Shown here piece after piece: positions 60,275-64,000 of a DNA stretch of 64,000 nucleotides. The notes under the pieces were generated by a model. It saw nothing but the letters and a program-made list of their open reading frames with translations, was not told the DNA's origin and searched no databases. A program made the translations under genes and the position numbers. This stretch comes from Ferrovibrio xuzhouensis (GTDB taxonomy: Bacteria; Pseudomonadota; Alphaproteobacteria; Ferrovibrionales; Ferrovibrionaceae). Location of the stretch: assembly GCF_042648965.1 (NCBI RefSeq), contig NZ_JBHRYJ010000009.1, positions 45,282 to 109,281 of the forward strand, written 5' to 3'. Position 1 is the first letter of the stretch; each line of letters starts with the position of its first letter.

Positions 60275-62809
60275 TCAGCCGCGCGGTCGCGGTTTCGCGC
60301 GTGTCGTCGGCTGTGCCGCCAGCGGATCATCCGGCCAGGGATGCTTCGGGTATTGCCCGCGCATTTCCGCACGCACTGCGCGATAGCTTGATTGCCAGAA
60401 GCCGGCAAGATCGCTGGTGACCTGCAAGGGTCGCCGTGCCGGCGACAGCAGATGCAGCACCAGTTTCACCCGGCCGCCGGCAATCGCCGGCGTGTCGGCG
60501 CAGCCGAACATCTCCTGCAGGCGCACTGCCAGCACCGGCTGGTCGCCCTGATCGTAGGCGATGGTGATGTTCGATCCGGTGGGGACGCGCCAATGGGTCG
60601 GCGCTTCGGCATCCAGCAGCTTTTGCTGTGTATAGTCGAGCTGGTGGGTCAATGCCGCATGCAGGTCGATGCCGGCGAGCTGTGACAGCTTGGTGACGCC
60701 ATCGAGATACGGCGCCAGCCAGTCTTCCAGTCGTGCCGCCAGCGCCGCATCGTCCATCTCGGGCCAGCCGGCCGCCGCCGGCAGATGGCCGCGCAGCAGC
60801 CGGACCCTCGCCTGCCACTGCCGCAGACCTGGCGTCCAGGGCAGTGCGTTGGGCCCGCCCTTGCGGATCGCGGCGATGATGGCGGTACGGATGGTCTCCC
60901 GCGGCGGATTGCTCAGCGGCTTTTCGCGCAGCACCAGGGCACCGAGCCGGCGCTGGCGGCGCGCCAGCACCGCCTGGCTGCGCTCGTCCCATTCGACGAC
61001 ATCGCGCTCGGCGATGCGGTCGGCGAAATGCGCTTCAAGTTCGGCTTCGGTCAGCGGTGCGGCCAGAAAGACGCGGGCATCGGCCTGGACGCCACCAACC
61101 TCGGCGACCGCCAGCCAACTTGCGCGGGCCAGCACGTCCTGCGGATCGAGCCGGGCGCCGCGGCCGTTGCTGAGCAGGAAGCTGCCGGCCGAGCGCTGGC
61201 GCGCGATACGGTCGGGATAGGCCAGTGCCACCAGGATGCCGGCCTCGTCGGTGCCGCCGCTATGGCGCTCCGCCCCGATCTGCCGGCGCCAGTCGGCGGC
61301 CAGCCGGCGGATCTGTTTCACGGCATTCATGTCGACGCGTAGGCCGTGCGGCGCGCTGTCGCGTTCGCCCTCGCCGATGACGATTTCGAGCCGCCAGCGC
61401 AGATCGGCATCGCGCGGCTGGCCGGCACCGCTCCGCGCGATGTCGCGCTCGCCGAGCAGGGCCGCCAGCGCACAGGCCAGCCCGCCGAGGCCAAGCGCAT
61501 GACCACGGATCACCATATGGGCAAGCCGGGGATGCAGCGGCAGCGCTGCCATCGCCCGACCATGGGCGGTGATCGCGCCGCCCTCATCGATGGCACCGAG
61601 GTCCTGCAGCAGCTCGCGGGCGTGACCAAGGGCCGCGGCCGGCGGCGCATCGAGCCACGGCAGGGCGGCGGCATCGCGGGCGCCCCAGGCGGCGAGGTCG
61701 AGCGCCAGCGGCGCCAGATCGGCGACGGCGATTTCCGGCGGCGTGAATTTCACCAGGCCGCCATGGGCGGCCTCGGCCCACAGCCGGTAGCAGATGCCGG
61801 GTCCGAGGCGGCCGGCGCGGCCGCGCCGCTGGTCGGCCGAGGCCTGGCTGACCCGCACGGTCTCCAGCCGGCTCATGCCGGTGGCCGGCGAGAAGACCGG
61901 CTGGCGCATGTAGCCGGCATCGACCACGACGCGCACGCCCTCAATGGTCAGCGAGCTTTCGGCAATCGCCGTCGACAGCACCACCTTGCGGCGGCCGGCC
62001 GGCGCCGGCTGCAGGGCGGAATCCTGCTTCTCGCCGGGCAGGTCGCCATAGAGCGGCACGACATCGACTGTGGCCGGCAGCCGGCCGTCAGTCAGCAAGG
62101 CCTCGACACGGCGGATCTCGCCGACGCCCGGCAGGAAGACCAGCATGTCGCCCTCGGTCTCGGACAGGCCCGTGTGCACCGCCTCGGCGACGCCGGCCTC
62201 GAGCCGGGCCTGCGGCGCCAGCGGCCGCCAGCGCGTCTCGACCGGAAAGCTCTGGCCCTCGCCGGTGACCACCGGGCAACCGCCCATCAGTGCGGCAAAC
62301 GGCGCGGCATCCAGCGTCGCCGACATCGCCACCAGCCGCAGGTCGGGCCGCAGGGCGGCCTGCGATTCCAGGCAGAGTGCCAGCGCCAGATCGGATTCGA
62401 GGCCGCGCTCGTGGCATTCGTCGAACAGCACGGCGACAATGCCCTTCAGCTCCGGGTCGCGCTGCAGCCGGCGCAGGAAGACGCCGTCGGTGTTCAGCTC
62501 GATGCGGGTCTTCGGCCCGACCCTGCTGTCGAGCCGCACGCGGTAGCCGACCGTCTCGCCGACGGACTCGCCGAGCAGGTCGGCCATGCGCCGCGCCGCC
62601 AGCCGGGCCGCCAGCCGTCGTGGTTCCAGCACGATGATGCGTCCCCCGCCAGCCCAGTCCTGGCCGGGCAGGCCGAGCGGCAGCAAGGTCGTCTTGCCCG
62701 AGCCCGGCGGCGCCTGGACGACGAGATTGCTGCCACGCGCCAGCGCCGCCTGCACATCGGGCAGGATCTTTTCGATCGGCAGCGCATGGGAGTGTTGCAG
62801 TTTTTGCAA
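60275..62809 (-). CDS. hrpB: ATP-dependent helicase HrpB
   Basis: An 844-residue DEAH-box helicase. Walker A is G-S-G-K-T (36-40), followed by D-E-C-H-E-R-G near residue 130, M-S-A-T-L-D and Q-R-R-G-R-A-G-R-L-G-P-G near 330. The HrpB C-terminal domain (W-L-A-P-Y-L-D-G-V near 695, and the end P-K-H-P-W-P-D-D-P) is complete. The function in RNA metabolism is poorly defined. It is divergent from the EamA transporter gene. Confidence 0.93.
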   Translation of the reverse strand: MQKLQHSHALPIEKILPDVQAALARGSNLVVQAPPGSGKTTLLPLGLPGQDWAGGGRIIVLEPRRLAARLAARRMADLLGESVGETVGYRVRLDSRVGPKTRIELNTDGVFLRRLQRDPELKGIVAVLFDECHERGLESDLALALCLESQAALRPDLRLVAMSATLDAAPFAALMGGCPVVTGEGQSFPVETRWRPLAPQARLEAGVAEAVHTGLSETEGDMLVFLPGVGEIRRVEALLTDGRLPATVDVVPLYGDLPGEKQDSALQPAPAGRRKVVLSTAIAESSLTIEGVRVVVDAGYMRQPVFSPATGMSRLETVRVSQASADQRRGRAGRLGPGICYRLWAEAAHGGLVKFTPPEIAVADLAPLALDLAAWGARDAAALPWLDAPPAAALGHARELLQDLGAIDEGGAITAHGRAMAALPLHPRLAHMVIRGHALGLGGLACALAALLGERDIARSGAGQPRDADLRWRLEIVIGEGERDSAPHGLRVDMNAVKQIRRLAADWRRQIGAERHSGGTDEAGILVALAYPDRIARQRSAGSFLLSNGRGARLDPQDVLARASWLAVAEVGGVQADARVFLAAPLTEAELEAHFADRIAERDVVEWDERSQAVLARRQRRLGALVLREKPLSNPPRETIRTAIIAAIRKGGPNALPWTPGLRQWQARVRLLRGHLPAAAGWPEMDDAALAARLEDWLAPYLDGVTKLSQLAGIDLHAALTHQLDYTQQKLLDAEAPTHWRVPTGSNITIAYDQGDQPVLAVRLQEMFGCADTPAIAGGRVKLVLHLLSPARRPLQVTSDLAGFWQSSYRAVRAEMRGQYPKHPWPDDPLAAQPTTRAKPRPRG

Positions 62810-62867
62810 TGTTCGCTATTCCCGGACTCTGAAATGGTACGCGCTTGAAGCGCTGACACGGATAATC

Positions 62868-63809
62868 ATGCTCGGACGATTCTTGCCGGCCGCCCTCACC
62901 GGGGCTCCTCCCCTGGCCCGGGCAATGGGCATGATGCTTGTGTCATCGCTCAGCTTCATCTGCATGCATGCCTTGGTTGCGCGGGTGTCGCAAGATTTGC
63001 CGGCCTTCGAGGTGGCGTTTTTCCGCAACCTGTTCGGCCTGTTCTGGCTGCTGCCGGCGCTGATCCGCGCCCGCTTTGCCCCGCTGAAGACCACCAAGCT
63101 GCACCTGCATGCCCTGCGCGGCGTCACCAACAGCATCTCGATGCTGATGTTCTTCAGCGCGCTGGCCTTCACCCCGCTGGCCCAGGCGACCTCGCTGGCC
63201 TATACCTCGCCGCTGTTCGTCACCCTCGGCGCCGCCCTGTTCCTCGGCGAGACCTTCCGCATCCGGCGCCTCACCGCGCTCGCCTTCGGCTTCGTGGGCA
63301 TGCTGATCGTGCTGCGGCCCGGCCTGATCGAGATCGGCACCGGCCCGCTGCTGGTGATCGGCTCGGCAGTGCTGTGGGCGGTGGCGATGATCGACATCAA
63401 GATCCTGTCGCGCACCGATTCCAGCCTGACCATCGCCGCCTACATGGTGCTGTTCCTCACCCCGGTCACCTTCATCGCCGCGCTGTTCGTCTGGCAATGG
63501 CCGACCCTGTCGCAGCTCGGCTGGCTGGTGCTGGTGGCTGCCTTCGGCACCATCGGCCACCTGCTGTTCAACGAAGCCTTCAAGCATGCCGATGCCACCG
63601 TGCTGATGCCGCTGGATTTCACCAAGCTGATCTGGGCGTCGCTGATCGGCTTCTTCGCCTTCGGCCAGATCCCCGACCTGTGGACCTGGGTCGGCGGAGC
63701 CGTCATTTTCACCAGTGCCACATATATATCGTACCGCGAGCATCAGATCTCGCGCCGCGCCCGGGACACTGGCGGGGACCCGTCCAAAAAACAGGCAGCC
63801 TTGCCGTAA
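62868..63809 (+). CDS. EamA-family (DMT) transporter
   Basis: A 313-residue membrane protein with ten predicted spans in two EamA repeats (L-A-F-T-P-L-A-Q-A-T-S-L-A-Y near residue 100; D-A-T-V-L-M-P-L-D-F near 243). The start at M-L-G-R-F-L-P-A-A-L fits the family, though a ribosome site is weak. Substrates of the family are amino acids, sugars or metabolites; no assignment is possible here. Confidence 0.88.
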   Translation: MLGRFLPAALTGAPPLARAMGMMLVSSLSFICMHALVARVSQDLPAFEVAFFRNLFGLFWLLPALIRARFAPLKTTKLHLHALRGVTNSISMLMFFSALAFTPLAQATSLAYTSPLFVTLGAALFLGETFRIRRLTALAFGFVGMLIVLRPGLIEIGTGPLLVIGSAVLWAVAMIDIKILSRTDSSLTIAAYMVLFLTPVTFIAALFVWQWPTLSQLGWLVLVAAFGTIGHLLFNEAFKHADATVLMPLDFTKLIWASLIGFFAFGQIPDLWTWVGGAVIFTSATYISYREHQISRRARDTGGDPSKKQAALP

Positions 63810-64000
63810 AAAACCAAGCCCTGAAACTATTTACAGTCAGGGCCGAATCCGGTTCCATACGCTCCGCGCCCAGCCTTTCGGGGCCGGGCGCTCGGGAGGC
63901 ATATAAACCCACATTCTCCAAGTAAGTCGCTGATTTCGCTGTCGTAATCGTGATATTTCGCATATAAATCATGGCGTTGACGGCTGCGAGGGGCGCGTTT

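Noticed and set aside
63866..63891. GC-rich hairpin after the EamA gene as a terminator
   Set aside because: The stem GCGCCC/GGGCGC is not followed by a T-run. A weaker stem at 63818-63843 has the same problem.
63971..64000. ATG near the right edge as a new gene start
   Set aside because: Only ten codons are visible and there is no ribosome site. Nothing can be supported.

Overview
The window is chromosomal DNA of an alphaproteobacterium, probably of Rhodospirillales type, although no marker gene fixes the genus. Evidence is the high GC content, an alphaproteobacterial LexA box (GAAC-N7-GAAC) in front of imuA, a complete Sox thiosulfate-oxidation cluster, a pst/pho phosphate locus, and a two-part cobalamin methionine synthase behind an ArsR-methyltransferase gene. 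No rRNA, tRNA, CRISPR array or transposase gene was found.

The left part (1 to about 29.0 kb) looks accessory. It holds: (a) a catabolic cluster (1-7.0 kb) with three short-chain dehydrogenases, a metallo-beta-lactamase-fold hydrolase and a DctP-DctQ-DctM TRAP transporter, marked by three AAACGTTT-centred LacI-type operators; (b) the SOS mutagenesis genes imuA-imuB (7.9-9.9 kb), with a broken SRAP gene beside them; (c) a tight seven-gene minus-strand operon (10.0-17.8 kb) with quinone oxidoreductase, two crotonases, a CaiB CoA-transferase and a three-part ABC importer, divergent from an IclR regulator across a double operator; (d) two glutathione S-transferase genes; (e) a three-gene envelope operon (20.5-24.6 kb) with an OmpA-type lipoprotein, a five-span membrane protein with coiled-coil tail and a secreted VWA-like protein, matching no system I know; (f) dnaE2 (24.8-28.1 kb), about 15 kb from its usual partners imuAB but with its own SOS-box-like promoter resembling that of imuA; (g) a probably broken ImmA/IrrE peptidase gene and a cluster of four degenerate repeats.

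From about 29.04 kb the sequence becomes uniformly GC-rich housekeeping DNA. A perfect 16-bp parS site (29116-29131) sits near this boundary. Then come a BASS-type transporter, two SDR genes, a GNAT gene, and the methionine operon arsR/methyltransferase-metF-metH1-metH2 (minus strand). Next are an mlaC-like gene, a strong terminator, and the phosphate locus phoR-pstS-pstC-pstA-pstB-phoU-phoB (minus strand) with a three-repeat Pho box. An N-formylglutamate amidohydrolase, a TerC-family membrane protein and an alpha/beta hydrolase follow.

From 48.8 to 58.1 kb lies a sulfur-oxidation cluster on the plus strand: a soxS-like thioredoxin, soxXYZABCD, a DsrE-family protein, a SoxW-like thioredoxin and a membrane-anchored spermidine-synthase-like protein. 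SoxXA would couple thiosulfate to the SoxYZ carrier, SoxB would release sulfate and SoxCD would oxidise the remaining sulfane sulfur. SoxA carries a lipobox and SoxD is short with a single heme motif. The window ends with two tandem receiver-domain paralogues, the hrpB helicase and an EamA-family transporter.
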